From: Diogma glabrata
Lineage: Eukaryota > Arthropoda > Insecta > Diptera > Cylindrotomidae
DNA length: 64,000 nt
Direction of reading: 5' to 3'
Assembly (NCBI GenBank): GCA_963693315.1
Contig: OY856188.1
Coordinates: forward strand, 268,951,114-269,015,113
The notes beneath the pieces were generated by a model that worked only from the letters and a program-made list of their open reading frames with translations, searched no databases and had not been told where the DNA came from. Below, piece by piece: positions 12,840 through 25,027 of this stretch; the stretch's first letter is position 1, and each line of letters starts with the position of its first letter. Position numbers and translations under genes: made by a program.

Positions 12840-13150
12840 TGACATTTTTTTTGACAAACTTATAATGCCATAATTCTTTATAATAATAATAAAATTTCAT
12901 GTCATACAAATTATTAATTTTATTTTTTCCCAAAAAAATTGGGAAAATCAAAAAAATCTTTCTTTTGACAAACTTGACAACATTTTTTGACAAACTTATA
13001 ATGCCATAATTCTCAATAATAATAATAAAATTTCATTCCAAACAAATAATTAATTTAATTTTTTCCAAAAAATTGGGTAAAAAAATAAATAAAAATCTTT
13101 CTTTTGACACACTTGACAACATTTTTTTGACAAACTTATAATGTAATAAT
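12840..13150. repeat. Tandem repeat, two to three copies of about 160 bp
   Basis: The block TTGACAAACTTATAATGCCA is followed by a TAATAATAATAAAATTTCAT stretch and a TTTTCCAAAAAATTGGG block, and the set repeats with minor changes. The inverse of this module is at about 44,100-44,250. Confidence 0.7.
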
Positions 13151-13289
13151 CTAGTTTTTGATCTCACATACCAATCCTTACCATCAATATTTCTCCAAAT
13201 TTAAAGTTCGTACTCGTAATCACTTAAAATGAACGTTTTTTAAGCCAGAAATATGAAAATTTGCTATTTTTGACACACTTATTGATTTT

Positions 13290-14355
13290 TTTTGACACAC
13301 TTCAGGAACAGTTATCGAACACAGTGTCCTTTCGGACCTATCCCTTGAGTATACCTATTTTTATAAAAATAAATTTTTGAAATCCCTCCTGCGGTTTTCC
13401 CTGCAGCGTAGGTAATGACGGACGGCCGGCAGACAGACAGACATTTTTTTTTGCTTTTTTAGAATCAGGAGGTCCTAAAACGTCGAGAAATGCCAAAAAA
13501 GTGGGGGCAAGGATTTCACTTTTGGCTCATGAATGTAATACTTAGGTCTTTCAGACCGAAGTAATTGAAAAAATAAACTTTGTTTCAATCTGATAGCCCT
13601 TGTTTAATTCAATAATATTAAATTTTATTTCATAATAATTTTCATCAATTGTTTTTGTCTAGTGAAAATATTTTATTCAAGTGCATAGAACTTTGTAAAA
13701 TTAAATTCATATTATTTTTAACATTTAACTATGTTTAACCATCAACAAGAATAAAATTGTAATTTTTGAATAAAATATGAAAAAACTATCCACGAATAAG
13801 TGTGCTTGAAAAACTACATATTTCAACTAATAAACTTATTTTTTAGTGCTTTTTGTAATAATTTTCTGTATTACAATATTTACCTTTTCAAAATATAATT
13901 TAGTGAATTATAACATTTTTGGTTTTTGAGACTATCATATATGTTAAGTACCTACTACATCGAATTTAATTTTGTTTTTAAGCTTTTTGGGTAAATATAA
14001 TGATTACAGACATTCTATCCTATGTTGTGAAATTTTTATATGAATCAAACGTTTAAAAGAATTATAATAGTATATTATGTGACGTGTAGTGTAGTGTAGT
14101 TAGCAATAAATCTGCAACCGCTTGCGTTTGAAAACGCAGTTTGCGCAAGATATACATACTAGTTTTTGTAATAAATGCACAAAATTTATTGAATTTATTG
14201 TTGTTAATAAAATTTATTTAAGAAACTTGTAAACCAACTTAAGATACTATTTCGGTCTGAAAGACCTAAGTATCACATTCATGAGCTAAAAGTGAAATTC
14301 TTACTCCCCGTTTTTGGCATTTTTCGACGTTTTAAGACCTACTGATTCTAAAAAC
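13290..14355. repeat. Inverted-repeat module with GACAGACAGACA core
   Basis: A block of about 105 bp at 13,460-13,565 (ending GGTCTTTCAGACCGAAGTAA) reappears as its reverse complement at about 14,247-14,350. The two arms flank about 680 bp of AT-rich DNA, which looks like a MITE-like or foldback unit. The block GGACGGCCGGCAGACAGACA just outside the left arm has a relative at about 43,850 in inverse orientation. Confidence 0.6.
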
Positions 14356-14490
14356 GTTCGAACGGCAAGAGGGCCGCTAGAAATAGGTATATTTCGAGAT
14401 CAGACAGTTTTGTGTGGCAGTAGAATCGGATGTATCAGATTAGTTTAAACAAAACAAACTAATTACAAACAGATGTCGAACAAATTTTAA
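14356..14490. repeat. Dispersed repeat, related to 22,225-22,345
   Basis: The series GAACGGCAAGAGGGCCGCTAG, GAGATCAGACAGTTTTGT and ATGTATCAGATTAG is matched at about 22,235-22,340 in the same order with moderate divergence. No coding content. Confidence 0.6.
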
Positions 14491-14849
14491 AAAGAAAATT
14501 AGCTACATATAAGCAACACTACATCTATCCAATTTTGCAACAAACAAATATCAGATTTACCACAGAACATATGTGTGACAATTTATGACACTCTATGAAA
14601 AACAAACGCTAACCTACTGTATATCTATATCATATGTCCTGCAAATACTGCAAAATATCAAAATAGTTTATTTCTAAGAAAAAAAGTTTTTTTCTTCTAT
14701 TCAAATCTTTTAATTTTTTTTCATTGACTGTTATAAGGTTTTTGCAAATTGTTGTTCTTAGGGCTTGTTGTAAATTTTTTTGTTGAAGCCGACGATTTAA
14801 AAATCTCTAGCTGCAGAGGTTTATGTTTATAAGAAACGGATTAAAATGT

Positions 14850-15500
14850 TTCTACAGATTCTAAATCTCGAGGTGGTAACCGAACCTCTGCTTAGTATCT
14901 TCGTTTGTTATACATTTCAGTTCCAATTAAGTCACAAAGTCACTTGTCTCATGTTTTTTAATAATAAACTGATCAACTCCATCGTTGTAAGTGGCTTTTC
15001 AAGGGAAATGGTTAGTTTTTGCACTTCGTGATAAAAATCTAGGAACGATTCTCTAACTTTTACATCCATATCCGTGCGTCTGTCTTGAAAACGTTTGAGT
15101 AGTGCAGTAAGCAGTTGTGCCCAGATGTTAGCAGTTCAATAAAATTCGCTTGTGGTCTCCTGGAGAACATCATGGATGTCAGTGACTAGTTTACTTTAGG
15201 TTGTTCTCTCTATTGTTTCTCCTTTGGGCAACTCACGATCAGTCATGATACGTCCTACTCTTTACAATTATCTAGAATTTGTTCCCAAATTAAATAGCTG
15301 ACTGCTGAAGCCGTTGTGCAAAATTTGAGTGTCAGGAACTGTGCTTTTGTCTCCGGCGACATCTATTTCCGTTGAAACTTTGGGTTGGTGACAAATTGGC
15401 TCCAGAATTCATAAAGGTCAAACTTATAAGGTGAATTGTTGACGCGTCTTACGAGCTGGAGGACGTATTTCGGAATACTTGGAATACGGACATGCGTTAA
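14850..15500 (-). pseudogene. Possible LTR-retroelement gag remnant
   Basis: The reverse strand translates in patches as QLVRRVNNSPYKFDLYEFWS, SPETKAQFLTLKFC and EVQKLTISLEKPLTTMELIS. The overall pattern of a helical segment followed by an L...L..N repeat resembles LTR-element Gag proteins. The match is loose and the frame contains many stops. It is clearly an old coding sequence (base composition is less AT-rich than its surroundings), but family assignment is tentative. Confidence 0.3.
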
Positions 15501-17094
15501 TAGATATATAGTTCACTCTAGTTCTCATTTTAATTCCTATTGTGCAAAAAGTTCCTCCGGTTTTCTTAAATATTTCATCTAGCTTAATCTTCGGTCCTCG
15601 GCTTTAGTTTTTTTGTCGGCCCGGCTTGCTCAGTCGGTAGGTTCTGAGAATCTTTATTTAGGGGTTTGGGTTGGAGCTCTCATTTCACTTCTCGTTTTTT
15701 TTTCATTATTCTAGGACGATTATGGTCAGATTATGGTAATCAGGAAGATATTCTGTATCAGTCCTCTTTTCGTTTACCGTCCTTTTAACCTCAAGTAATA
15801 TACTATAGGGTTAAAATGCAATATTTAAAAATATACTTTTTACTGTTTATTTTTAATTTTATTAATAATACTATAAACTTCCTTATAGTAACAATTTGAA
15901 TTTGTTTTTTAACCGACTTCCAAAAAGAAGGAGGTTCTGTGTTTCACTGTAGGGTTTTTTTTTATGTATGTACACCGATTTCTCAAAAACGGCTCGTTCG
16001 ATTTGGATGATTTAAATTGTGTTCTATTTGGGTTTATTCACAGAGGGTTCCATAATTTTTTATGATGTGAAAAATACCGTTATTCAGAAAATTGGAAAAA
16101 ACCATATTTTTTATGCATTTTCGTTGATTTCGTCAAAACATATTATTCTGTTTGTTTGTTGTGGGCAGTATTATATTGCTATACTTGTCGAGGTTATGGT
16201 AAATAATTTTCTATGACGGGCAACTTGTATGCCGTTTGTGCAAAAAATCATAAAACCATAATTAATAGATTGTCACTGATGAAAGTTTTTCCGGTATTTG
16301 AAGTTATTACTTTTAAAACGCTTTCTAGCCGACATTTGCTTTATGACTACACTAAAAGTAAAAAAATATAAAAACCGTTTTGAAAAGAAATAGAACCGAC
16401 TTCAGAAAAAACAAAAGAGGCACAAAAAAGTGAAAAATAACTCAATTATGGCTTTTATAAACAAAAATACGTTACATTTTGATTAATTTAATTTAATTAT
16501 GCTTTACTATAGACAAAAAAATTACGCTATTGAAAAAGTTACTATATTAAAATAGTTACTTTTTAACCCACTTCAAAAAAGCAGGAGGTTCTGTGTTTCA
16601 CTGTAGGTTTTTTTATATGTAGTACACCGATTTCTCAAAAACGGCTCGTTTGACTTAGATGATTTAAATTTTATTCTATTTGAGTTCATTCCCAGAGGGT
16701 TCCATAATTGTTTCTTTGATGTGAAAATTTAATGCATTTTCGCTGATTTCGTCAAAACATATTAATCTCTTTGGATATTTTGGGCAGTATTATATTACTA
16801 TACTTTTTAAGGTTATCGTAAATAATTTTTTCTACACCCGTATTATAAAAATACACTTATATGACCAAAATCCGTTTTATAATGATATTCATTTCGATAC
16901 AGATTTTATTACGATACAGATTTTTAATCAATAGAAAGAAACCCATAGTTTTTCAATCAAACATGCTATGCATTTGAAGTTTGTTGAAATTTTCGTATGG
17001 AAAAAAAAATTGATCTTTGAAATTTGAAAATTGAAACTTTCGTTGTAATTTTCGTTCTTCGTTATTTACCGGGTGTAGAAAAAATAGCGTATGC

Positions 17095-17210
17095 CACTTT
17101 CATGTAATGGTTATTAATACACTCGCATATACCATACGAAACTCGCCTACGGCTCGGTTCGTATCCCGGTTAATGCTCGTGTATTAATAACCGTCATTAC
17201 ATGATCGTAG
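17095..17210. repeat. Hairpin with about 30-bp arms
   Basis: CATGTAATGGTTATTAATAC at 17,101 pairs with GTATTAATAACCGTCATTAC and ATG at 17,180-17,204. The loop carries CTCGCCTACGGCTCG. It is a compact imperfect palindrome inside the larger composite element. Confidence 0.6.
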
Positions 17211-17245
17211 CATAATATACTATTCTATCACGGGAAATATTATAC

Positions 17246-17660
17246 AAAGTTACTATATTAAAATAGTTACTTTTTATTATAATTATTATAGTTATTATAG
17301 TTGTTATAATAGTTATTATATTTTAAAAGTTATTTGTAGTACAAAACTGTTCGAAGTCGGTGCCACATTGACGAAAAACCGACTAATATGTCTCGGGCTT
17401 GGCACCGATTTCCAACAGTTTTTTACTACAAATAACTTTTAAAATATAATAACTATTATAACAACTATAATAACTATAATAATTATAATAAAAAATAACT
17501 ATTTTAATATAGTAACTTTGTATAATAGCGTAATTTTTTTGTCTATAGTAAGGTATAATTAAATTAAATTAATCAAAATGTAACGTATTTTTGTTTCTAA
17601 AAGCAACAATTGAGTTATTTTTCACTTTTTTGTGCCTCTTTTGTTTTTTCTGAAGTCGGT
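17246..17660. repeat. Long palindrome (foldback arms)
   Basis: The arm running from GTTACTATATTAAAATAGTT through TTATTTGTAGTACAAAACTG is mirrored after a spacer of about 40 bases. The mirror then continues into sequence matching 16,388-16,560, including GCCTCTTTTGTTTTTTCTGA. Thus the left arm is interrupted by about 680 bp flanked by a duplicated GTTACTATATTAAAATAGTT. Confidence 0.7.
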
Positions 17661-18204
17661 TCTATTTTTTTTAAAAAGTTTTTTTATTTATAATATATAC
17701 GACCCCTTTAATTATAAATTTTGTATAAAATGTTTCATTCTTAATTATTTGCTTAAATTATAGATATTTTGTGTTAAGTATTTTAAATTTTAATGAGTAA
17801 ACAAATTTTGATAAATATTACTGATAAAAATTTGTAATTTACTATTTGGAAAATTCTGAAAATTACACTGTAAATAGTAAAATTAGCTCTCTTTTATTTT
17901 TCATTATTGACTTTGAATAAATTTTTTATCCTGATTTAAAAGAATTTGTATAAAGTTTATTTATTCAATATATAAGATTAGGTTTGTTCCGTCTTGATCT
18001 AGTTTTATATAATTAAAACTAGCATTCAATTAATATATATATATAGCTTTATTATTTATTAATATTTACAATAGCAATTACATGCTTTTCTTATACAGAG
18101 TTATTCTATATGTCATCTTTATATATCTGCTGTATAAAGCAGGGTATACACTATATAATATGATGTAAACGTTAAGTCGTGTCTACACAACATCTCCCCT
18201 TCTA

Positions 18205-18535
18205 ACAATTGAGGATTTCTTTTATTATTTGAATTCTATACATTTTAATTAGACATTATTGTTATTTTTTTTTTTTTTTTATAACTTATTCCAAGTATTC
18301 AAGTATTTCTTTGATTGTTTTAATTCTATAATTTTTTATTGAAATTTTAAATAAACATTATATTTTATATAGATTTCAAGTATTCAATATTTCTTTGATT
18401 ATCTTAATTATATGAATTTTATTAGAAATTTAAATAAACATTATTATTTTTTATAACAATTTCAAATTTCAACATTTCTTTGATTATCTTAATTCTATAA
18501 ATTTTCATTAGAAATTTAAATAACTATTATTTTTT
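18205..18535. repeat. Tandem array, about 85-bp unit, about four copies
   Basis: The word TTTCTTTGATTATCTTAATT with following AAATTTAAATAAACATTAT recurs about every 85 bases (near 18,306, 18,391 and 18,475, with a weaker copy near 18,212). Confidence 0.7.
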
Positions 18536-18539
18536 TTTT

Positions 18540-18665
18540 TTTTTTTATTTTATTGCATATCGATTTCGACTTACGTCATCCTCAGTTCTTAAATTATTAT
18601 TTAATAATTTAGGAAAAATAATTTAAGACCTGAGGATGACGTAAGTCGAAATCGATATTCAATAA
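18540..18665. repeat. Hairpin with about 50-bp arms, hammerhead-like core on each strand
   Basis: ATATCGATTTCGACTTACGT in the left arm pairs with ACGTAAGTCGAAATCGATAT in the right arm around a short AT-rich loop. Each strand reads CTGAGGA, TGAC-GTAA-GTC, GAAA and ATCGATA. These resemble the CUGANGA and GAAA core blocks of hammerhead ribozymes, but no stem I is visible. Confidence 0.65.
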
Positions 18666-18799
18666 AATAAAAAAACAAATTCAAATTGTTACTATAAGGA
18701 AGTTTATATTATTATTAATAAAATTAAAAATAAACAGTAGAAAGTATATTTTTAAATATTGCATTTTAATTCAAAAGTGACAAAAAACACACAAACAGT

Positions 18800-19085
18800 G
18801 AATAATATGGAAAACCATAATTACACATATTATACTATAGCGTTATTCGAAAATTTATGTATACAATTTCAAAAACAGTCTCAACCTACGTGTTTGGAAA
18901 AAACAAAATTATTTAAAATATTTCGAAGTACATCGTACACTTCCGGGAAGCCCGTATTATATTCCTTTTGTTTTCTATTCATTTATAACCTAATTACAGA
19001 AAACAAAAAAAATTACCACAAATGAAAATAAATAATAAAAAAAAAAATTCATGCTGACAACTTTTGTTGGCTCGTGCAATCGGAA
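18800..19085 (-). repeat. Dispersed repeat shared with the 3' flank of the 51.7 kb RTE
   Basis: Corresponding blocks (TTCGAAGTACA, ACTTCCGGG, GTGCAATCGGA and others) occur in the same order at about 51,310-51,600, just beyond the RTE stop codon. It is therefore probably either an RTE 3' untranslated fragment or an independent repeat next to both. Confidence 0.55.
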
Positions 19086-22000
19086 TTTTTTTAGTTAGGT
19101 AGAGGAGATTGAGTTTTGTTTTGAGTTGGAATGGAATGGATCATTGTTGTAAAGGTAAGAGCAGCCGAAGTTTAACTTTTTGAACCAAATCTAATCATCG
19201 TTTTATCAACTGCATCAGGACAGGAATGCGTGGATACCTCGCTTTAAGCTCGTTTGTTGGATGAGTAGTTACAAATTTTTTAGAGCTCGCATATTCTTTC
19301 TTCATTAATAAACTCAAAAATCATCTTTAAACATTATTGAATCAACATTTATCGGATAATTTGGTAATGGTTGCTTACAAAAATCTCTTTACACCAAAAA
19401 CGCTTAAACGAAAAGTATATTTCTCAAAATAATAAAATGAAAATGTTGGTTCGTTCGAAACGATACCAATGGGACATACTTTGTTTGCTTTTATTATAGA
19501 ATACAGAAAACATTTTTTTCTTAAACAAAAACTTTAACATGATCATCAATTTTTATGTTTTTTTTAAACAACAAAATAAAAGAAACCTTCTGGTATTTGT
19601 GTAAACACACGACAAAAAATAACGTTGTAAGACAATCGAAGAGCAAAACAAACAAAACAAAATGTTTCACATATAAATTTCCCTGTTAATTTTCTTCTAA
19701 CATTTCACTGTGACATTTAAGCATAAAAAAAATAAAAGCTACAGTTAACCGAAAGCAGAAAGATTTATGTAATCGATTTCGTTGAGTTATTGATCCATTC
19801 TTTGTTTTTTTTTATCTTGCTATCAAAAAATAGTATTTGACTCTTCGTAATGATATGGATAAGGGATAAACTGGTGTGATAATTTTTTTTATCTTTTTGA
19901 GTAGAAAGTGTTTTAGGCTTAACGATAACTTCGTTTAAAAAAAGTGAAATATATATTGAATGAAATTCGACAGTCCTTTTGTCGATTAATCGTATTGATA
20001 TGTAGAAGAAGATAATGCGGTAGAATAAAATTTATGCGTTGGTACACTTGTTAAATTTCAGGAGACGTTGAAAAATTATCGCTATGGAATATTCTCCAGT
20101 GGACTTGTTCAATTTTCTTAACCTTGTTCAATTTTCTAAAACTTGATACCCTTGAACTTTTATGACCTAATTTGTTTATATTGATATCGTCAGAAATGGT
20201 TAAGAAATCGACCAAAATTTTAAGACCGCTATTAGCTTCCTCTTTTTCCTCCGACAAAAGCTTTTCGAGATTTTTCTCATCAATCTAACGAATTTCACTA
20301 GCACATAATTTCAAAAAAAAATAATGTTGATGGTTATTATGTTTATTTCTTTCAACATCAAAATACATATAATCATAAAAAAACAACCTGAACTAAGATA
20401 AAATGGCAAGTACTCACTCACTTAGTCATTCCGTTCGAAATAATACACACATCTTTTCGCACATATTTTCGTTTTCATAAACCTCCACGTAAGATGACAG
20501 AAATATATACTCCATGAATGCGAACATCAAAATAATATTTATATACAGAAAAAACAGCAAAATAATTGAATTAAAGGAAATTCTCGATGTTTTTCTTATA
20601 TCAGTTTGTTTTGTAAATTTTAAGGAAAAACAAATACAGAAAACGAAAAAATGTTAACTTAATGTGATATGTTAAAGGAAATGATTTATTGTCGTTTATG
20701 TATTTAGGTAATTGTGGTGATGAAAATGGTGTTCAAGTATGGTGGCTTTTGTTATTTTTTCTTCCGTGATATGTGAAAAAGGTAACAGTTGTTTTTTAAG
20801 GGGATAAATATTTTTTCATAGAATGATATTTTCATATGCTATTAAGGAGGATATGCTAGACGTCATATTGAGTTTTGTGATAAAATTTGAATTTTTTTTC
20901 TTTGTTTAAATTTAAGATGATGTTAAAGTTACATGATTCTTGACAAAGATTTATTGAAGTCTTAGATTTTTTTATATACGAATAACGGTTTTTCGTAGGT
21001 GAAAACATTTATTTGCATGCTAGTTTTCATATTAACGATTCCCAGTTAAACACTATAAGCACTACTTTCCACCACTTTCCAGTCAAAGTGATTCAATTAA
21101 ATTTTTTTCACTCGAAGGACATTGGTACAAAAGTGTTACAAAATCACAGAAAACAAAATTTAATTAGTTTGAAGACGCTCGTATGCAACTTACCTCATAG
21201 CCGAAGTTTTTACTTATAGTTAAAGACAACCAGTTGTTTTAATAATAAATAAAGTAATACTCCGAATCATAACAATGGCGACGAGGATGGTGTTGTAAAC
21301 CTTTTAAAACTAATCTAAATATATTGAACTTAAAGTGATATTTCAAAATTTAATTTGGTTTAAAAATTGTCTGTGATTTCACAATGTAAAAATTTAATAC
21401 AAGTCAAATTGCATAGTTTCATTTTTTATTATATTTAAAAAATAAATATAATAAAAAGTGTGAACAAACTTAGTTTCTTGACTTGTGAATATTTATATTG
21501 GGAAATCCTCTAAATAAGGTCATTATGTTTAATTGTTTTATTAATTTTTAATTGGTTGTTTTTTTATTATAACGGGAAATAAACGGTTTACAACATTTCC
21601 GCTACAATTAATAATTATGAAAGAAATTTAAAAGTTAGTAGAGTAGCTTTTTAGACACAGATTTTAGAAGTGTTCAGTCAGTAAACAAAAAGTTAAGATT
21701 TAAGTGTCAGTTTGTAAAACAATTAAGATTAAAGTGTCAGTTAATTCAAGATTTAAGTGTCAGTTTGTAAAACAGTTAAGATTAAAGTGTAAGTCAATTC
21801 AAAATCTAAGTGTCAATAGGACAAGAGGGTTGCTTAAATTTGGGAGAGTTGCTTTAATAGTTTAAATACCAAACAAGAAAGTGTCGAAAATAAATAAATA
21901 TTACTTAAATTTTATAAAAAGTGGTTTTTAATTAATGATAATAATTGGCAGAAATTATAATGGTTAATTCAGTTAAAGTTAAATAATTAACGTAAGTTAA

Positions 22001-22220
22001 TTTAAATAACAGTGTTGGTGTGAGATAGTTATAGTCTACTAAAAAGGATATAACAATGGGATTGCCACACCCAACGTTAATAAAATAAAACGGGATCGAT
22101 TAGAGGATTTTCTGAATTTTAATTATCTATTATAAATCCTTTGTGTTGATCGAACTACTATTTTTTGTTATTGAAAAAGTGATTCAAATTTTAACAATTT
22201 TTCCTTTTTTGAACCACTAG
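19086..22220. other. AT-rich intergenic stretch with a small tandem repeat
   Basis: No coding domain recognised. At about 21,690-21,815 the words GATTTAAGTGTCAGTTTGTA and GATTAAAGTGTCAGTTAATT alternate two to three times. A TGGCGACGAGGATGG string at about 21,274 resembles the primer-binding region of some LTR elements, but no LTR pair was seen. Confidence 0.45.
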
Positions 22221-22224
22221 AGTA

Positions 22225-22345
22225 TTAAAAAGTCCGAACGGCAGGATGTCCACTAGAAAAAGGTAGATTTCGGGATCAGACAGTTATGTTTGCAATTAGA
22301 ATTGGATTTATCAGATTACTTTATAAAAAATACTAATTAAAAACA
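22225..22345. repeat. Second copy of the 14.36 kb dispersed repeat
   Basis: Shares GAACGGCAGGATGTCC, GGGATCAGACAGTTATGT and GATTTATCAGATTA with 14,356-14,490 in the same order. Confidence 0.6.
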
Positions 22346-22386
22346 GAAGTATTAAACAAACTTTAAAAATAAACATTATTTTATAC

Positions 22387-22845
22387 AGTTTTGGGCTCTA
22401 GGCACTTAACCTGTACCCCGATATGGCCAATTGTCAAACATATTTAGGAGACTGTTTGCCGCAATATACCCAGAAAATATTTTTAGCGTAAGTGAAAAAA
22501 TGCGACCGCGAAAGTGCCGCTAAATGTCGTTGTACTTCACACAGTTTATTGCAGATAGCTAAAGAACCTTTTATTCCAGATGTCTGGCTTTTTAAAAAAT
22601 GATAGAAATATGTTCAAATAATTAATATTTATAAAAGTTGTTTACATATTTTGCCCCAAACGGCCGTTATAACGCTTTGTTTTTGACAGTTTTAAGGCTC
22701 TAGACTCTTAACCTGTACCCGGATATGTCCAGTTGTCGAACTTATTCAAGAGATTGTTTGCCGCAACGCGTTCAAAAAAAATTTTTGGTCTAGGTCAAAA
22801 AATGCGACCGTGAGAGTGCCGCTAAATTCCGTTATACCTCATATC
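22387..22845. repeat. Two-copy direct repeat of about 155 bp
   Basis: Copies begin near 22,387 and 22,687 and share CTTAACCTGTACCC, CTGTTTGCCGCAA / TTGTTTGCCGCAA and AAAAAATGCGACCG, ending GTGCCGCTAAAT. The second copy abuts the (AT)n tract. Confidence 0.75.
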
Positions 22846-22846
22846 G

Positions 22847-23066
<220 letters not shown>

Positions 23067-23316
23067 TTTTGTTTGTTTTTCCGTCTCCGCTTTACATATA
23101 CAGTCATTTGGCATCAAAATTTTTCCAAAATTCCGAGATGACGGACATTGCAATAGGTAGATTTTTATATGAAATCTACCTAAAATTCAGAAGGTCTATT
23201 TAATGATATTAGCAAATTGAATTGTGACCCCAATGCCATATTAGTCTCTTTCGATGTAGTTAACTTGCTCACTTCAATTTTGATAGAAATTTTGACTAGC
23301 ATGTTTACAGATTAAG

Positions 23317-25027
23317 ACCTCTCTTAAGCTGGAAAGACCACCTGAGCAGAATCGACTCGGACCTTTCGCATTATTTAGTACTTATTTTGTACTAATTTGT
23401 ACCATCAATAAAAATTTTGTACCACGAGCCGTTACGACAAGAACCGTGGCGCTGCTAGCTTAATATTAAGCTAGAAAGACCACCTAAGCAGAATCGACTC
23501 GGACCTTTTGCATTATTTAGTACTTATTTTGTAGTAATTTGTACCGTGAATAAAAATTTTGTACCACGTGCCGTTTAGGAGAAAACTACCCCGAATAAAT
23601 TTTAGCCTTACAAGAAAAGTAGGCTTTTGCATGAGCAGACCCCATCGTCACTTCTAAATGAGAACCATTATAGTTTTAACCAATGAAATGTGAACTTTCA
23701 GATTTTATATCCCTTGCCAATTAGGAGAAAACAACCCCTAATTAACTTTAGTCTCACAAGCAAATTAGGCTTTTGCATGAGCAGACCCGATCATTACATC
23801 CAAATTGGAACCCTCATAGTTTGTGCCGATGAAATATGAACTTTCAGATTTTGTACCCCTTACCATTTAGGAGAAAACTACCCCTAATTAACTCTAGCCT
23901 CACAAGCAAAGTAGGGTTTTGTATGAACAGACCGGATCGTCACTTCTACATTAGAACCGTTATAGCTTGTACCGATAAAATATGAACTTTCAGATTTTGT
24001 ACCCCTGGCCGTTTAGGAGAAATCTACCCCTAATTAACTGAAGCCTTAGAAGCAAATTAGGCTTTTGCATGAGCAGACCCAATCATCACTTCCAAATCGG
24101 AACCATCATAGTTTGTACCGATAAAATATGAACTTCCAGATTTTGTACCCCTTGCCGTTTAGGAGAAAACTACCCTAATAACTAGCTACCCCTATACACT
24201 AGCTACCCCAAACTGCCCCTAAAAAGCTATGAGGGTTCCAATGTAGAAGTGACGATCGGGTCTGCTCATGCAAAAGCCTAATTTGCTTGTGAGACTAAAG
24301 CTAATTAGGGGTAGTTTTCTCCTAAACGGCAAGGGGTACAAAATCTGAAAGTTCATATTTTATCGGTTAAAACTTTAATGATTCTAATTTAGAAGTGACG
24401 ATCGGGTCTGCTTATGCAAAAGCCTACTAATTGCTTGTGCGGCTAAAGTTAATTAGGGTTAATTTTCTCCTAAACGGCCAGGGGTACAAAATCTTAAACT
24501 TCATATTTTATCGGTGCAAACTATGATGGTTCTAACTTGGAAGTGACACTCGGGTCTGCTCATGCAAAAGTCTAATTTTCTTTTAAGGCTAGTGTTATTA
24601 AGGGGTAGATTTCTCCTAAACGGCAAGAGGGACAGAATCTGAAAGTTCATATTTTATCAGTACAAGCTATGATGGCTCTGATTTAGAAGTGACGATCGGG
24701 TCTCCTCATGCAAAAGACTAATTTGCTTGTGAGGCTAAAGTTAATTAGGGGTAGTTTTCTCCTAAACGGCTAGGGGTACAAAGTCTGAAAGTTCATATTT
24801 TATCGGTTCAAACTATAATGGTTCTAATTTAGAAGTTACGATCGGGTCTGCTCATGCAAAAGCCTTCTTTGCTTGTCAGGCTAAAACTGATTAAGGGTCG
24901 TTTTCTCCTAAACGGCACGTGGTACAAAATTTTTATTAACGGTACAAATTAGTACAAAATAAGTACTAAATAATGAAAAAGGTCCGAATCAATTCTGCTT
25001 AGGTGGTCTTTCCAGTTTAAGAGAGGT
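23317..25027. mobile_element. Foldback element with multi-unit inverted arms
   Basis: The ends ACCTCTCTTAAGCTGG and CCAGTTTAAGAGAGGT are inverted, and the match extends about 115 bp inward, including GTACTTATTTTGTACTAATT. A second copy of the terminal block lies at 23,465-23,580. Between the ends, about four units of about 145 bp (TTAGGAGAAAACTACCCCTA ... GCTTTTGCATGAGCAGACCC) run forward from 23,575 and about five run in reverse to 24,910, meeting near 24,190. This organisation resembles Drosophila foldback (FB) elements, whose arms are also tandem arrays. No transposase is encoded. A target duplication is not clear. Confidence 0.8.

Larger units (their letters stand above)
15812..18775. mobile_element. 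Composite repeat with about 100-bp terminal inverted repeats
   Basis: About 100 bp at 15,812-15,912 (TTAAAATGCAATATTT onward) recurs as a near-perfect reverse complement at 18,675-18,772. The interior holds two direct copies of an AACCGACTTCCAAAAAGAAG module (15,911-16,200 and 16,562-16,830), a long broken palindrome (16,388-16,560 plus 17,246-17,360 against 17,400-17,660), a tandem array (18,205-18,535) and a short hairpin (18,540-18,665). No transposase frame was seen, so it would be non-autonomous. I could not identify a convincing target duplication. Confidence 0.5.

Noticed and set aside
15610..15700. tRNA-like string GGCTTGCTCAGTCGGTAGGT
   Set aside because: An A-box-like sequence is present, but no acceptable B box or acceptor stem follows, and no second copy was found. 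Not called as tRNA or SINE.
18540..18665. Calling the hairpin a functional hammerhead ribozyme
   Set aside because: Core blocks are present but stem I cannot be formed from the flanks in this copy, so it is reported only as a motif to check.
21270..21300. TGGCGACGAGGATGG as a possible LTR-element primer binding site
   Set aside because: No LTR pair, no element coding sequence nearby and no confident tRNA match.
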